From NCBI RefSeq assembly GCF_001909055.1, contig NZ_LVWI01000059.1, positions 1 to 64,000 on the forward strand: a stretch of DNA of 64,000 bases. The letters run 5' to 3'. The stretch's first letter is position 1; every line of letters starts with the position of its first letter. The notes under the pieces are model-generated. The model was not told the origin of the DNA and did not search any database. It was given only the letters and a program-made list of their open reading frames with translations. Both the position numbers and the translations under genes were made by a program. Below are positions 8,227 to 17,465 of the stretch, piece after piece. Source of the DNA: Paenibacillus helianthi. GTDB taxonomy: Bacteria > Bacillota > Bacilli > Paenibacillales > Paenibacillaceae.

Positions 8227-9297
8227 TTATGAACCGCCGCTCAGGTTCACGGCATCTGTAACTACGGACTCGCTGTTTATTCTCATGATCAGCGGCTGTT
8301 CCACATGGCTGGCCAGCACGTTGCCGGCGAATCCCGCCGGCTGGACCTCGCCGCCCAGCGCGCTTTTGACTGCCAGGTAAGGGAAGTTAATTCCCGACAG
8401 GCAGGAGATATGGAGCCCTCCGGACATCCGGGGATTAATCTCAAGCAGCTTGGGGATCGTGCCGCTGTATTTCATTTGGATATTGAAATTGAACGGAATC
8501 CGGTAAGATTCGGCCACACGTGAAGCAATTTGCTCCAGCTCCGGAATATGCTCCATCAGCCGCAGACGCCCGCCCGCCTTGCGGCGCGGCACCGCCGCAA
8601 GCAGTCTTCCATTCTCGTCGGCCAGACAGTCTATGCTGTACTCAAAACCTTCAAGAAGCTCCATCACCATCAGATTCGGAAAAGAATCCACACTGGAGAG
8701 GATTCGGTGTGCATCTTCAAAAGATATGTAAGGCGTGACATGGTCAAAAAGCTCCTGCAAAGGATTGCGGGTATTATCAATGATACGGAAGCCAAGCCCG
8801 CCTTCGGTTTCAGTCGGCTTGAAGCAAACCTGATGCCCTTTGGCCGCAAGATCCTCATAGGCTGCCTTGAATTGCTCCGCTGTGCTAACCACATGGTAAT
8901 CCGGAATCGTCATGATTCCGGTCTCTTTGACACTCTCATAAAACTTGCCCTTGTCCATAATCTTCTCCAGCAGGTCCACATCACGGCAGACAAGCACCTT
9001 GGTGCCTATGGCATCGAACAAAGATGCGTGTAAGGCAATGTCCAGCATGTGCAGCCGCGGAATAAAAATATCGATCTCATTGCTGCGGCAGAAATCCACA
9101 CAGAACTGCACATATTCGATCCCTTCAAGCATGGGCTCCGTTCCGGCAACATCAGCGCCTTGCAGCGACATATGCCGGATATCGGGATGGGTGGCGAAGA
9201 TTTGAACAGGGATGCCATCCTCATTGTTGCGGATGAGGTTCATATAATGAAAGGCTACGGAAAACCATCGGTTAAAATAAATGTTTACCTTTTTCAT
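8227..9297 (-). CDS. Ter-associated ATP-grasp ligase
   Basis: A 356-residue ATP-grasp enzyme. After a Rossmann-like N-terminus (about 1-110) the ATP-grasp core shows the phosphate-binding glycine loop KPTETEGGLGFRII (about 165-178) and the metal-binding LEINPRMSGGLH near the C-terminus. These enzymes join a carboxylate to an amine or thiol through an acyl phosphate. In ter operons this family has been proposed to act in assembling a nucleoside-like metabolite; the substrate is unknown. The ATG overlaps the stop of the HAD gene by one base (TAATG), showing translational coupling. Confidence 0.88.
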   Translation of the reverse strand: MKKVNIYFNRWFSVAFHYMNLIRNNEDGIPVQIFATHPDIRHMSLQGADVAGTEPMLEGIEYVQFCVDFCRSNEIDIFIPRLHMLDIALHASLFDAIGTKVLVCRDVDLLEKIMDKGKFYESVKETGIMTIPDYHVVSTAEQFKAAYEDLAAKGHQVCFKPTETEGGLGFRIIDNTRNPLQELFDHVTPYISFEDAHRILSSVDSFPNLMVMELLEGFEYSIDCLADENGRLLAAVPRRKAGGRLRLMEHIPELEQIASRVAESYRIPFNFNIQMKYSGTIPKLLEINPRMSGGLHISCLSGINFPYLAVKSALGGEVQPAGFAGNVLASHVEQPLIMRINSESVVTDAVNLSGGS

Positions 9298-10127
9298 TAT
9301 GGCCCAACTCCTAGTGCTGTCAAATTGTTGTACAGCCTCTGTACGTATTCCATAATCTCATCCCCGGCAAATACACCGGCCTTCTTCGTAAAAGGATATT
9401 CTAATTTTACTAGACCTGCCTGCTGCTCGGCAAATATTTCTCCATGGCAAGGGGCTATCGCGTAATCAGCGCTCGCCAGCAGGCTTTTGTCCAGCAGAGA
9501 ATCTCCTGAAGCAACCATGGGCTCAGAGTGAACGGTACGCCGCACATGGATGATCGCATCACTTTTGTTAACTGCCTCAGGGACTACGTACAGCTTACGG
9601 CCCTGCAGCGAAACCTTCCAGCCCATGCCGTCCAAATGCTCTGCCAGCCTTGTGATTTCATCTAAGGGAAGCAAATCACGATGAACGACAAAGGTGTAAA
9701 ACAGCTCGTCGCAATAACGCTCACTGATGATCCATTCTGCCCGGACCACAGATTGTACAAGCCTTCTGGCTTCTTCAGCCGCCGCTGACCCCTGCTCCAC
9801 CAGCCTGCCTATCGTTGCCCGCCACTCTTGATCCACAACCCCGTTCACCAGAATGTTTCCGCCATTGCTGGTTACCGCGTAATCGGGAATGACCGTGTCC
9901 TGGAACAGGTGAATCCGTCTGTACTGTGCCAGGGTCCGTGTAGTGACCGGCATAAAAATTATTTTGGCTGCAAGCTCCTTAAGCAGCTCCAGAGCATGCT
10001 GCGATATATAGGATGCCGTCCTCCCGTCGATCACCTCAGCCGGAATAAGGCCCGGTGAATCCTCGGGAACGTCAATCGCACTGGGGGAGTAGATCAGGGT
10101 ACGGTCCAGATCGCTGGCATAGATCAT
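9297..10127 (-). CDS. Ter-associated HAD-superfamily phosphatase
   Basis: A 276-residue HAD hydrolase. I start at the ATG at 10127, which gives MIYASDLDRTLIYS with the nucleophile/acid pair DLDRT at once, and forms an ATGA overlap with the upstream PRTase stop; the open frame extending to 10274 only overlaps that gene. Motif II is visible as MPVTTRT (about 60), motif III as the lysine in VNKSDAI, and motif IV as VASGDSLLDKSLL. The architecture is close to Cof-type/phosphomannomutase-like phosphatases. Probably dephosphorylates an intermediate of the ter metabolite pathway; the substrate is inferred only from context. Confidence 0.88.
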   Translation of the reverse strand: MIYASDLDRTLIYSPSAIDVPEDSPGLIPAEVIDGRTASYISQHALELLKELAAKIIFMPVTTRTLAQYRRIHLFQDTVIPDYAVTSNGGNILVNGVVDQEWRATIGRLVEQGSAAAEEARRLVQSVVRAEWIISERYCDELFYTFVVHRDLLPLDEITRLAEHLDGMGWKVSLQGRKLYVVPEAVNKSDAIIHVRRTVHSEPMVASGDSLLDKSLLASADYAIAPCHGEIFAEQQAGLVKLEYPFTKKAGVFAGDEIMEYVQRLYNNLTALGVGP

Positions 10128-11278
10128 TCGCTCTCCCCTTTCAGCGGCTTGATAATCCCGCAACAGGAATAAGTAAGGCCGGGGAAAACCTCGACCGGAA
10201 CGCCGCGGTCCTCCGCCAGCAGCAGAATATGACGAAGATTCGGGTTGTCCATAGTATCGACAAGAATTTTCCATGGTACTCTGCGCAGCAGCACGCGGGT
10301 AGTCTCGCCGACCCCGGGCTTCACCAGATTAATATCCGCTATGCCGAAGGTTTCCTGAATACTCTGGATATCCCTCAGCCCCTGCCAGGAAATCTCAGGA
10401 GGAGAAGCCAGCATACCTGCAGCAACGGCTTGGGCTTCCTCTATCACCGAAGGATAATAGGGTGTAATCGCCTCAATGAACACATTCGAGAGATCTGTCT
10501 CCAGCCACTCCTTGTAAAACTTGGCACCATGGAACTCCTCGGGTCCAATGAGGTCGCCACGCAGAACCGTACGGCTCATCAGCCCTGACACCGTAGAGTT
10601 CAGACACGCACTCGGAACCAGATAGTCCTCACGGGTCCCAAAAGTTCCCGAACAATGCCCCGGATCGGCAAGCACTGCCAGATCATCGCTAAGAATAATT
10701 CCATATTTCTTATACATGCTGCTGCAAGCCTCTATCAATACCCGGCGGATGGCGCCCTTGCCGGTCCAGCCGTCAATAAATTGCAGCTTCGCATCCATTC
10801 CATGCCGCTGAAGTATATAGAGGATTGCATTCTCATCAATGCCTTTGCCCCGGATAATTGAAATGCTGTAATGGGGCAGCTCCACCCCGTAACGCTCAGC
10901 GATATATCGTTTAATCAACACTCCAATGGGTGTGCCCGCTCTCGCCAGGGACACCAGCACGGTATCCTCAGTCCCCCGCTGAGCCACAATCATTTCGGAG
11001 ACAATAGCTACTTCCAGCGCTACTTTCTCCGCCGATAGCTGAAGCGTCTCATGGAACAGTTCAATATACTGGGCTGTCGGCTGATATTCAACCGGGAGCA
11101 TTTCAGAATAATGTACACCGGACTGGATCGCCTTTTCCCGTTCAGCGGTCGGGCGCTCCAATGACACATTGCTGAGATCCTTAAGCAGGAACGTAACATC
11201 GGACGGGGGATAACTGCCCAGCGGTACGGGCGGTGCGATTCTTCTATTCATAAGCTCATCAAGTTCTATTCCCTTCAT
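10124..11278 (-). CDS. PRTase_1 / StiP-family protein
   Basis: A 384-residue protein of the family annotated as cysteine protease StiP or PRTase_1, typical of ter gene clusters. Visible blocks are TVLVSLARAGTPIGVLIKR (about 105-123), ILYILQRHGMDAKLQFIDGW followed by TGKGAIRRVL (about 150-180), and CLNSTVSGLMSRTVLRGDL. The FIDGWTGKGAI loop resembles a nucleotide/PRPP phosphate-binding loop, which supports the phosphoribosyltransferase reading over the protease name; I cannot confirm either. Four-base ATGA overlaps join it to both neighbours (10124-10127 and 11275-11278), so these proteins are probably made in fixed proportion. Confidence 0.85.
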   Translation of the reverse strand: MKGIELDELMNRRIAPPVPLGSYPPSDVTFLLKDLSNVSLERPTAEREKAIQSGVHYSEMLPVEYQPTAQYIELFHETLQLSAEKVALEVAIVSEMIVAQRGTEDTVLVSLARAGTPIGVLIKRYIAERYGVELPHYSISIIRGKGIDENAILYILQRHGMDAKLQFIDGWTGKGAIRRVLIEACSSMYKKYGIILSDDLAVLADPGHCSGTFGTREDYLVPSACLNSTVSGLMSRTVLRGDLIGPEEFHGAKFYKEWLETDLSNVFIEAITPYYPSVIEEAQAVAAGMLASPPEISWQGLRDIQSIQETFGIADINLVKPGVGETTRVLLRRVPWKILVDTMDNPNLRHILLLAEDRGVPVEVFPGLTYSCCGIIKPLKGESE

Positions 11279-12702
11279 CCGGCCAAACCTCCCTCTTCCG
11301 TATCCGGGGCAAGTATGACCAGATGCACCTTGTTCCCTGCCAGCCGCTTCAGAATATCCGTCATCGGTTCAATCCTCCGGCGGGGCACATCACGCTCAAG
11401 AAGTACAAAAATATCGTCATACCGGCCCGGATCCACATTATAAATATAATTCGAAATTCCGGGATCGCCAGCCGAAGGATACGCCGCTGCGCTGTGTACA
11501 CCATAATCCGGACGCCGGTCGGGATGAATCGGGCTGCGGGTGGAGGATTGATACTTGACCCCTTCACCCATCTCCGCTGCAATCCTCATAGGCAGATACA
11601 TGAACTCGCCAACGCCAAGCACAAGCGCAGTTGCCCCTTCACGCAGAGCGCGAAGCTGTGACGCTACCTGCGCTATCCCTTGATCCAGCTGCCTGTTATC
11701 CTGCGATTCCACTCCAAAACGGCCGCTCTGCCTCAGATAGGGTGAAGCGTTGATTTCTCCTAAAGAATCCGCAGAGGTCACATTCAGCCGTTCCAGACCA
11801 TCCTGTACATACGTGATAATCACAGGGGCTTCAGTGGCTGCGGAAGTGTGGGAACCCGATTCTACCAAGTTAAGCTGAGGGGTGCCTGTGACTTCAATCG
11901 TTCCCTGCAGCAAACTTAATGCCCGAATACGGATGCCCAGCTCCTGCTCCAGATTACGGTAAGCCTGAATATTGGAGTCACTGCGCCAATCGAGCAGTGA
12001 AGCGACCACATATTCCTTGCGCGGAAACTTAGACTGGATATCACGGATTGTATTAATCGCTGTATTGCCGGTAGTAATTTCATCGTCCACCAGCACAATC
12101 GGTTCTTCCCCGGACAGCAGCTCAGCATTCAGGGCATAGCATAAATGATCAACCGCATGAGAATGTTCTTCCTCAAAGCTGACCACCGATGCAAGCTGCG
12201 GAATGTCTTCACGGGTAGTATGAATATAGGATGCACCCGCAGCGAACATGTTGTACATACTATGCCCCAGGGCCGTTGCCGTTTCGGCAAAGCCGATGAA
12301 CAAAACACGCTCAGGAAGAACCAGCCGGGCTTCGAGCAGATCATGATAAGCCGCCTCCGCATACTCCGGATGAATCATGCCTTGAACCGCTTGATCCAGA
12401 AGCCTGTCCATCATCGAGTCATACGCAGCTTCTCCGTTCATCTCCCGATAGAGCAAGAGTGCCAGCGCAGCTCCGCTGAGCAGCGGGGTATATGGATTAA
12501 CCGGGATATGCTTACCGAGCACCTTGCTGACAAAAAGGAACGAACGTTTTTTGTTGATGCGGGCTGCCATGGAGAATAAGGTTTCAACCGGCATATGAAA
12601 AGGATTAGAGGTTTCAGTGACCTTGACCTCCAGGTTTTCGACGATATTAAACGTGTGTGTATTCGTTCTCGGGCAATAATCCGACAAAATGCTGTTGTTC
12701 AT
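11275..12702 (-). CDS. Phosphoribosyltransferase with C-terminal TRSP domain
   Basis: A 475-residue two-domain protein. The N-terminal half is a type I phosphoribosyltransferase (PRTase_2): EPIVLVDDEITTGNTAIN (about residues 200-217) is the PRPP-binding motif with paired acidic residues. The C-terminal third carries the hallmark TRSP motif (in YQSSTRSPIHPD, about 388-399), which defines the TRSP domain found fused to this PRTase. It probably attaches or removes a ribose-5-phosphate on a base-like intermediate; the acceptor is unknown. It begins 56 bases inside the end of the lyase gene with a GGGGTG ribosome binding site, and its stop overlaps the next start (ATGA). Confidence 0.9.
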   Translation of the reverse strand: MNNSILSDYCPRTNTHTFNIVENLEVKVTETSNPFHMPVETLFSMAARINKKRSFLFVSKVLGKHIPVNPYTPLLSGAALALLLYREMNGEAAYDSMMDRLLDQAVQGMIHPEYAEAAYHDLLEARLVLPERVLFIGFAETATALGHSMYNMFAAGASYIHTTREDIPQLASVVSFEEEHSHAVDHLCYALNAELLSGEEPIVLVDDEITTGNTAINTIRDIQSKFPRKEYVVASLLDWRSDSNIQAYRNLEQELGIRIRALSLLQGTIEVTGTPQLNLVESGSHTSAATEAPVIITYVQDGLERLNVTSADSLGEINASPYLRQSGRFGVESQDNRQLDQGIAQVASQLRALREGATALVLGVGEFMYLPMRIAAEMGEGVKYQSSTRSPIHPDRRPDYGVHSAAAYPSAGDPGISNYIYNVDPGRYDDIFVLLERDVPRRRIEPMTDILKRLAGNKVHLVILAPDTEEGGLAG

Positions 12703-13855
12703 GTAACACCCCGTATATTTGAGATCGTAGTAAGATACGTTTTGCCCAGTTCAAATGCGGCTTAATTTCATTCATCTTGTTGTAGTATTCGCTTTTGAAC
12801 ACACCACGGCTCCCATCATTGCTCTCCACAATACTCAGGGCATCCACATACTCCTCATGCATGACGGTGTACATGGCCTGTACAGGTCTAAGATGGGAGG
12901 GGTGAATGATCGTTTTGCCGACAATTCCGTTTTCCTTATCCAAAAGCACTTCACGGAACAGCCCATCCTCTGACCTGGTAATATAGGACTCACGGATTTC
13001 GCGGCCCTGTTTGCCGTAGGTTTCTTCAAAAGGAGTCTGCCTGAGCTGAGGACGCAGCACCCGGTGTCCCTTGCTCCCGAAATATTCCCACACCGGTCCC
13101 GAGATGACGTAACCTTCTTCCACCCGGCCGAACACATTGATAATATCCGAGATGCAGTCGCGGATTGGTGTCAGATCATAAATACTGATATCCGGACTGC
13201 GCCGCAACCCGAACAGGCTGGAGAAATCCGTCGCCCCAATGCGGACATTCAGCACATAGTCACGGTATTCTCCCAATAAAGCGCGGATTCCCAGCAGGGT
13301 ATCCAGCCGGCTTTCCCGGTAAATAACCGGTGCGCTCTCCAGGATCGGCATACCGTACAGCACAGGTGCCGAATAGCTGCGGGAGCTGTTATAATCAGCG
13401 ATCGCTTCGAAATATTCCACACCGTTCTCTAAAGTGAATTTCGGGAAAACAAAACCGGTCACCATAGTAATCAAGGTGCCCAGCCGGAAAATCAGCTGCT
13501 GCAGCTGCTCCGGATTGCGTACACGGATGAACAGCAGTGGAAGACTGTTCCGTAAATCAGGCTCATTGTCGGCATACGCGGACAGGAAGGCAAGGTGTCT
13601 TACGACAGACTCCTCGGCAAAATCAACCTCACCGTCGCCAATCGCATCCTCCAGATCCATAATCACCGTTACCAAACCTGAAGCCTTGAGCTTCAAAATA
13701 TCTTCAGCGACACTGGAACGGGTAGCTGGCATATACAGGGCAGCTCCAACCGCGTAGGCCAGGAGCTCCTTGGGGGTAGATGAGTCAAACTTAACAGGCG
13801 GAGAATAGAATAAGGACATTTCTTGCTCTTTGGTCAGGTAATCGAAGTATCTCAA
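12647..13855 (-). CDS. HpcH/HpaI (CitE-like) aldolase/lyase of the ter pathway
   Basis: A 402-residue TIM-barrel protein of the HpcH/HpaI-citrate lyase beta family. The N-terminal barrel shows ALYMPATRSSVAEDILKLK with the phosphate/CoA-site arginine, then TVIMDLEDAIGDGEVDFAEE with the metal-binding acidic residues. Relatives cleave or form C-C bonds in acyl-CoA or oxo-acid substrates; in ter clusters it is thought to supply or condense a small carbon unit. The start is a TTG at 13853-13855 with a GGGGG site 10 bases upstream. It is the first gene of the overlapping metabolic set and may have its own promoter in the 237-base gap upstream. Confidence 0.85.
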   Translation of the reverse strand: MRYFDYLTKEQEMSLFYSPPVKFDSSTPKELLAYAVGAALYMPATRSSVAEDILKLKASGLVTVIMDLEDAIGDGEVDFAEESVVRHLAFLSAYADNEPDLRNSLPLLFIRVRNPEQLQQLIFRLGTLITMVTGFVFPKFTLENGVEYFEAIADYNSSRSYSAPVLYGMPILESAPVIYRESRLDTLLGIRALLGEYRDYVLNVRIGATDFSSLFGLRRSPDISIYDLTPIRDCISDIINVFGRVEEGYVISGPVWEYFGSKGHRVLRPQLRQTPFEETYGKQGREIRESYITRSEDGLFREVLLDKENGIVGKTIIHPSHLRPVQAMYTVMHEEYVDALSIVESNDGSRGVFKSEYYNKMNEIKPHLNWAKRILLRSQIYGVLHEQQHFVGLLPENEYTHV

Positions 13856-14092
13856 GGCCTTTCCCCCTTATTGGTTCACGAAGAAGCGCTTAAACAACAA
13901 ATAACCTCTCCTTATAAAGAGCAGTAGAACCGGCTGTGCCGTCCTCTCGGGGACGGCATCCGGCTTTCTCAAATACAAGCAAAGGGCCATACTATAACCT
14001 ATAAGATTACCCGGCAGATGAGGGAGGTGCACCTTCCCTGCGCACTCCCATCTCCTATAAAACACTGACAAACTTCTTTTACTTCCACAGGA
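13856..14092 (-). other. Structured leader between terC and the lyase gene
   Basis: This 237-base gap holds no credible gene. On the minus strand it can fold into two hairpins: an imperfect one at about 14011-14055, and a strong one with a 7-base stem 13938-13944/13951-13957, extended by CCGG pairing 13930-13933/13960-13963. No T tract follows either, so they look like leader structures, not terminators. A TATAGT-like box lies between them near 13990, without a convincing -35 element. A manganese (yybP-ykoY) riboswitch was considered and not supported. Confidence 0.4.
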
Positions 14093-14836
14093 TTAAGCCT
14101 TGCGGTTGGCTTCTCTTTTCTTCTTGCCGGAGCTGTACAAGATCGTTCCCACGAACACTGCGATCAGGATGGTGAAGAACACCACATGTGGCATTTCATA
14201 GCCAATAGCTCCCGCCAGCATCTTGCCGGCAATAATAGCAATGAGCAGAAACGCCGTTTGCTCCAGTTCAGGGAATCTGGCAATCAGCTTCAGGAACAGC
14301 TGCGCCACTCCGCGCATCATCAACACGCCGAGAATACCGCCCAGGAAGAGCACCCAGACTTTATTGCTAAGACCAAATGCAGCAATGACACTATCGATGC
14401 TGAACGCAATATCCATTAATTCAACCAGGAGTACAGTCTTCCAGAAAGAGGTGCCTCTGTTCTTCGTCTCGCCCTCCTCGCCACCGCCTTTAAATAATCC
14501 TTTGTAGGCAATATAGAAGAGGTACAGCGCGCCTGCAACCTTAACCTCCCAGAATCCAATCAGATAGGTTCCGAGGCCAATAGCCAAGAATCTGAATAAA
14601 TAAGCCCCTAGAATCCCGTAGAACAACGCCTTCTTCTGCTGCTCTTTCGGTAAATGCTTGACCATAACTGCAAGCACGAGCGCATTATCAGCGGAGAGCA
14701 GGCCTTCCAGCAGCACCAGACTCCCGATGATCCCCCAGCTTACAGGGTCAGAGAGCGTGCCTGTAATATCGCTCCACGAGAAGAAATGCCCATAGTTATC
14801 ACTAATACTCCTAAAAAAATCGCTGAACCAGTTCAT
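14093..14836 (-). CDS. terC: TerC-family integral membrane protein
   Basis: A 247-residue membrane protein with about seven predicted spans. Two TerC hallmarks are present: EGLLSADNALVLAVMV (about 43-58) and ELMDIAFSIDSVIAAFGLS (about 139-157), whose membrane-embedded acidic residues are thought to bind metal ions. TerC relatives in Bacillus (YceF, YkoY) are linked to manganese export and metalation of secreted enzymes. It lies 25 bases after the TerA-like gene with an AAGGGG/GGAGG ribosome binding site, so is part of the terD operon. It probably provides the membrane, metal-handling component for the TerD calcium-binding proteins. Confidence 0.95.
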   Translation of the reverse strand: MNWFSDFFRSISDNYGHFFSWSDITGTLSDPVSWGIIGSLVLLEGLLSADNALVLAVMVKHLPKEQQKKALFYGILGAYLFRFLAIGLGTYLIGFWEVKVAGALYLFYIAYKGLFKGGGEEGETKNRGTSFWKTVLLVELMDIAFSIDSVIAAFGLSNKVWVLFLGGILGVLMMRGVAQLFLKLIARFPELEQTAFLLIAIIAGKMLAGAIGYEMPHVVFFTILIAVFVGTILYSSGKKKREANRKA

Positions 14837-14861
14837 CCCCTTATGCCTCCGGTAAAATAGT

Positions 14862-16157
14862 TTATTTGCTGCCCGCTACCCATTGCAGCCCCCATCCATA
14901 TGCCTGGTCCATCTCACGGTGCCCGCTGAAATATTGCACGAGCCTTTCAATACTGAATGTTTCATTCCCCACATTCCGAATTATGGCTATGGCACACATT
15001 CCCTTACGGTTGTTATGCTCGTCCAAATTGACGATAATATCCGGCCCTTCACCCTGTTTGATGGTAACCACACCATCTGCTTCAGACCAATGGGTAACTC
15101 CCTTGTAGATAAAAGCAAAAATCAAGATCCGTTCGATCTCTGCAACCTTACTTCCGTTTATACGCAGGTTTTCTCCCGAGGTTACGGAGCCTGTCCGGTC
15201 ATCCCCATCCAGCATGACAAAGGGAGGCTGCTGGAGATGTCCAAAAGCATTACCAAGCGCCTGAACAACGCCCTTGCGGCCATTCTTCAGTTCATAGAGA
15301 CAGGCAAGATCCAGATCTACGCCGCCCTTTCGGCTGAACAGCCCCCCACCCTGCTTCTGATTCCAGTTAAGGTTAACCAGAACCTCTCCCAGACCGGAGG
15401 CCGATTTCTTCAAGTTGATGGAATCTCCCTTTTTCTTCAGCTCAATCTTCTTCAGATTAAGATTCAGCGGCGGAGAAGGAGGTGCCTCCTGCCGCTGTGA
15501 AGGCGGTTGGGATACAGCCGGCGGCCGGACAACCGGAATCTCCGGCGCTGGCGGCACGGGTATCCCTTGCGTGTCCGGTTTTGGAGGGGCCGGCGGCGGT
15601 TCTTCTGATACTTCAATACCATAGTTGCTGCAAAGCGCCTGCAGCCCCCCGTCAAAACCCGCCACAATGGCGCTGAATTTCCATTCATCGCTGTATCTAT
15701 ATAATTCTCCTACCACAACAGCCGTTTCTATGGAGAAATGATTTCCAAGATTACATCGCAGGATCTCCGAGCCCGTCGTCCGGTTCAGAATCCGGCAATG
15801 CGCTTCACTCATTTGCCCGAACATCTGCTTGCGGTTTTCGCCGTCATAGAGTGTAAGCGTAAATGCGATTTTCATGATGCCTGGAGGAATCTTGGCGAGT
15901 TCCACCTCGAAATGCTTGCGGCCTCCTGAGGCTTGTCCCGGCACGTCCTTATAGCGGATATACGATGTAGCCGGATTATTATAAAAGATAAGGTCGTCGT
16001 CCCCGCGCACCTTGCCTTGAGAGTCCAGGAGGAACGCTGAGGCGTCAATTTCCATTGAAGAAGGGGCTTGCCAGGTGATCTCTACTACCATTTGATCGAG
16101 CCCAGGGTTGCCTTTGGTCAGATCTGCTTTCTGCCCTTTCACCACTTGAATGCTCAT
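14862..16157 (-). CDS. TerD domain plus TerA-like domain fusion protein
   Basis: A 431-residue protein. The ATG at 16157 (MSIQVVKGQKADLTKGNPGL, GGTGG upstream) starts a complete TerD-like domain (residues about 1-190); the open frame upstream to 16475 only overlaps the next gene. A proline-rich linker (about 195-240) leads to a second TerD-like C-terminal domain, with KKGDSINLKK and FVMLDGDDRTGSV, that matches TerA. In this first domain some acidic calcium ligands of canonical TerD are altered: the GDNRTGEGDGDDE loop is replaced by YKDVPGQ. TerA/TerD proteins are cytosolic, act peripherally at the membrane and are proposed to sense calcium. Co-transcribed with terC and the terD paralogues. 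Confidence 0.88.
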   Translation of the reverse strand: MSIQVVKGQKADLTKGNPGLDQMVVEITWQAPSSMEIDASAFLLDSQGKVRGDDDLIFYNNPATSYIRYKDVPGQASGGRKHFEVELAKIPPGIMKIAFTLTLYDGENRKQMFGQMSEAHCRILNRTTGSEILRCNLGNHFSIETAVVVGELYRYSDEWKFSAIVAGFDGGLQALCSNYGIEVSEEPPPAPPKPDTQGIPVPPAPEIPVVRPPAVSQPPSQRQEAPPSPPLNLNLKKIELKKKGDSINLKKSASGLGEVLVNLNWNQKQGGGLFSRKGGVDLDLACLYELKNGRKGVVQALGNAFGHLQQPPFVMLDGDDRTGSVTSGENLRINGSKVAEIERILIFAFIYKGVTHWSEADGVVTIKQGEGPDIIVNLDEHNNRKGMCAIAIIRNVGNETFSIERLVQYFSGHREMDQAYGWGLQWVAGSK

Positions 16158-16230
16158 TCTTACGCCACCTTTATGAATGGAGAAGAGTATAAAAAGGGCA
16201 GGATCGCTAATGATCCCGCCTTTGAAGCTT

Positions 16231-16812
16231 CTATTGCGCGTCCAGTCCGTAGTTCCTGCACAAGGCACTAAGGCCGCCGGCAAAACCGCTTCCCACCGCC
16301 TGGAACTTCCAATCCGCCCCGTGGCGGTAGAATTCACAGAACACAACGGCGGTTTCTGTTGAGAAATCCTCGCCCAGATCGAAACGCAGAATCTCACGGT
16401 CACTGGAGGCATCCACGACACGCACAAATGCGTTGGATACTTGTCCAAAGTTCTGGACCCTTGCTTCATAATCATAAATAGTTACCGTAATCCCGATACG
16501 CTCAATATTGGCGGGAACTTTGCTGAAATCAACCAGGATCTGTTCGTCATCCCCATCGCCCTCCCCTGTACGGTTATCTCCCGTATGGGTTACAGAGCCG
16601 GTACCGCCGGATGGATTGTTGTAGAAAACAAAATCATCCTCGCCTTTGGCTTTACCGTCCTCATGGAGGAGAAAGGCTGAGGCATCAAGGTCAAAATCCT
16701 TGCCGCCGCTATATTTGTTCGTATCCCAGCCCAGTCCCACAACTACCTTCGTCAGACCCGGATTGGTCTTGGTAAGATCAATCCGCTGTCCTTTGGAAAG
16801 ACTGATCGTCAC
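16231..16812 (-). CDS. terD: TerD-family calcium-binding stress protein (paralogue 1)
   Basis: A 193-residue TerD protein. The family fold is clear: ISLSKGQRIDLTKTNPGL at the start, GKDFDLDASAFLL, then the acidic metal-binding loop TGDNRTGEGDGDDEQI (about 90-105) and FDLGEDFSTETAVVF. The start is probably the GTG at 16812, 9 bases after GAAGG, which aligns exactly with MAINLSKGQ of its neighbour; the in-frame TTG at 16818 is only 3 bases after the ribosome binding site. Part of a tandem of three single-domain TerD genes, presumably subunits of a mixed complex. Confidence 0.94.
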   Translation of the reverse strand: MTISLSKGQRIDLTKTNPGLTKVVVGLGWDTNKYSGGKDFDLDASAFLLHEDGKAKGEDDFVFYNNPSGGTGSVTHTGDNRTGEGDGDDEQILVDFSKVPANIERIGITVTIYDYEARVQNFGQVSNAFVRVVDASSDREILRFDLGEDFSTETAVVFCEFYRHGADWKFQAVGSGFAGGLSALCRNYGLDAQ

Positions 16813-16860
16813 TGGCAATAACCTTCTTTCGTGAATAATTTCATTTACGGGAGCAGTAAT

Positions 16861-17436
16861 TTATTGCAGACCGTAATCGCGGGTCAGACCGGCAAGACCG
16901 TCCTTATAACCGCTTCCGATAGCATTAAATTTCCACTCTGCACCGTTGCGGTACAATTCGCCTACAACTACGCCTGTTTCAACAGAGAAATCTTCTCCCA
17001 GGTCAAAACGGATCAATTCTTCGCTGTTGGCATCATTTACGATGCGCACGTACGAGCGGGAAACCTGACCAAAGTTCTGACTTCTGCTCTCAGCTTCGTA
17101 GATGGTAATGGTAAATGCCACTTTATCTACGTCTGCCGGAATATTGAGCAGATCCACCTGAATTTGCTCATCGTCTCCGTCGCCTTCACCTGTACGGTTG
17201 TCACCAGTGTGTACAACGGAAGCATTCTCGTTCTGTTTGTTATTGAAGAAGATAAAATTGGTCTCTTTATCCACTTTGCCGCTGGCATTCGTCAAAAAGA
17301 CGGAAACGTCCAAGTCGAAATCTTTACCGCCGTCGTATTTATTGGTGTCCCAGCCGAGACCGACTGTAATTTTGGACAAACCCGGGTTCGTTTTGGTCAA
17401 ATCGATCTTTTGACCTTTGGATAAATTAATCGCCAT
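16861..17436 (-). CDS. terD: TerD-family calcium-binding stress protein (paralogue 2)
   Basis: A 191-residue TerD protein and the closest match in the window to the textbook sequence: MAINLSKGQKIDLTKTNPGL, GKDFDLDVSVFLTN, VHTGDNRTGEGDGDDEQIQV, FDLGEDFSVETGVVVGELYR. Aspartates in the acidic loop bind two calcium ions in characterised relatives. AGAGG precedes the ATG. It shares long identical blocks with paralogue 1, pointing to tandem duplication within the operon. Confidence 0.95.
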   Translation of the reverse strand: MAINLSKGQKIDLTKTNPGLSKITVGLGWDTNKYDGGKDFDLDVSVFLTNASGKVDKETNFIFFNNKQNENASVVHTGDNRTGEGDGDDEQIQVDLLNIPADVDKVAFTITIYEAESRSQNFGQVSRSYVRIVNDANSEELIRFDLGEDFSVETGVVVGELYRNGAEWKFNAIGSGYKDGLAGLTRDYGLQ

Positions 17437-17465
17437 GAATAGAAACCTCTTTTCTTATATTGGAA

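Noticed and set aside
13868..14071. 67-residue open frame on the minus strand, and a possible manganese (yybP-ykoY) riboswitch for terC
   Set aside because: The frame spans leader hairpins and has no protein pattern. The riboswitch core motifs are not present, and the gap lies downstream of terC rather than before it.
16158..16475. N-terminal extension of the TerD/TerA-like frame
   Set aside because: It overlaps the previous TerD gene out of frame; the ATG at 16157 with a good ribosome binding site starts the TerD domain exactly.
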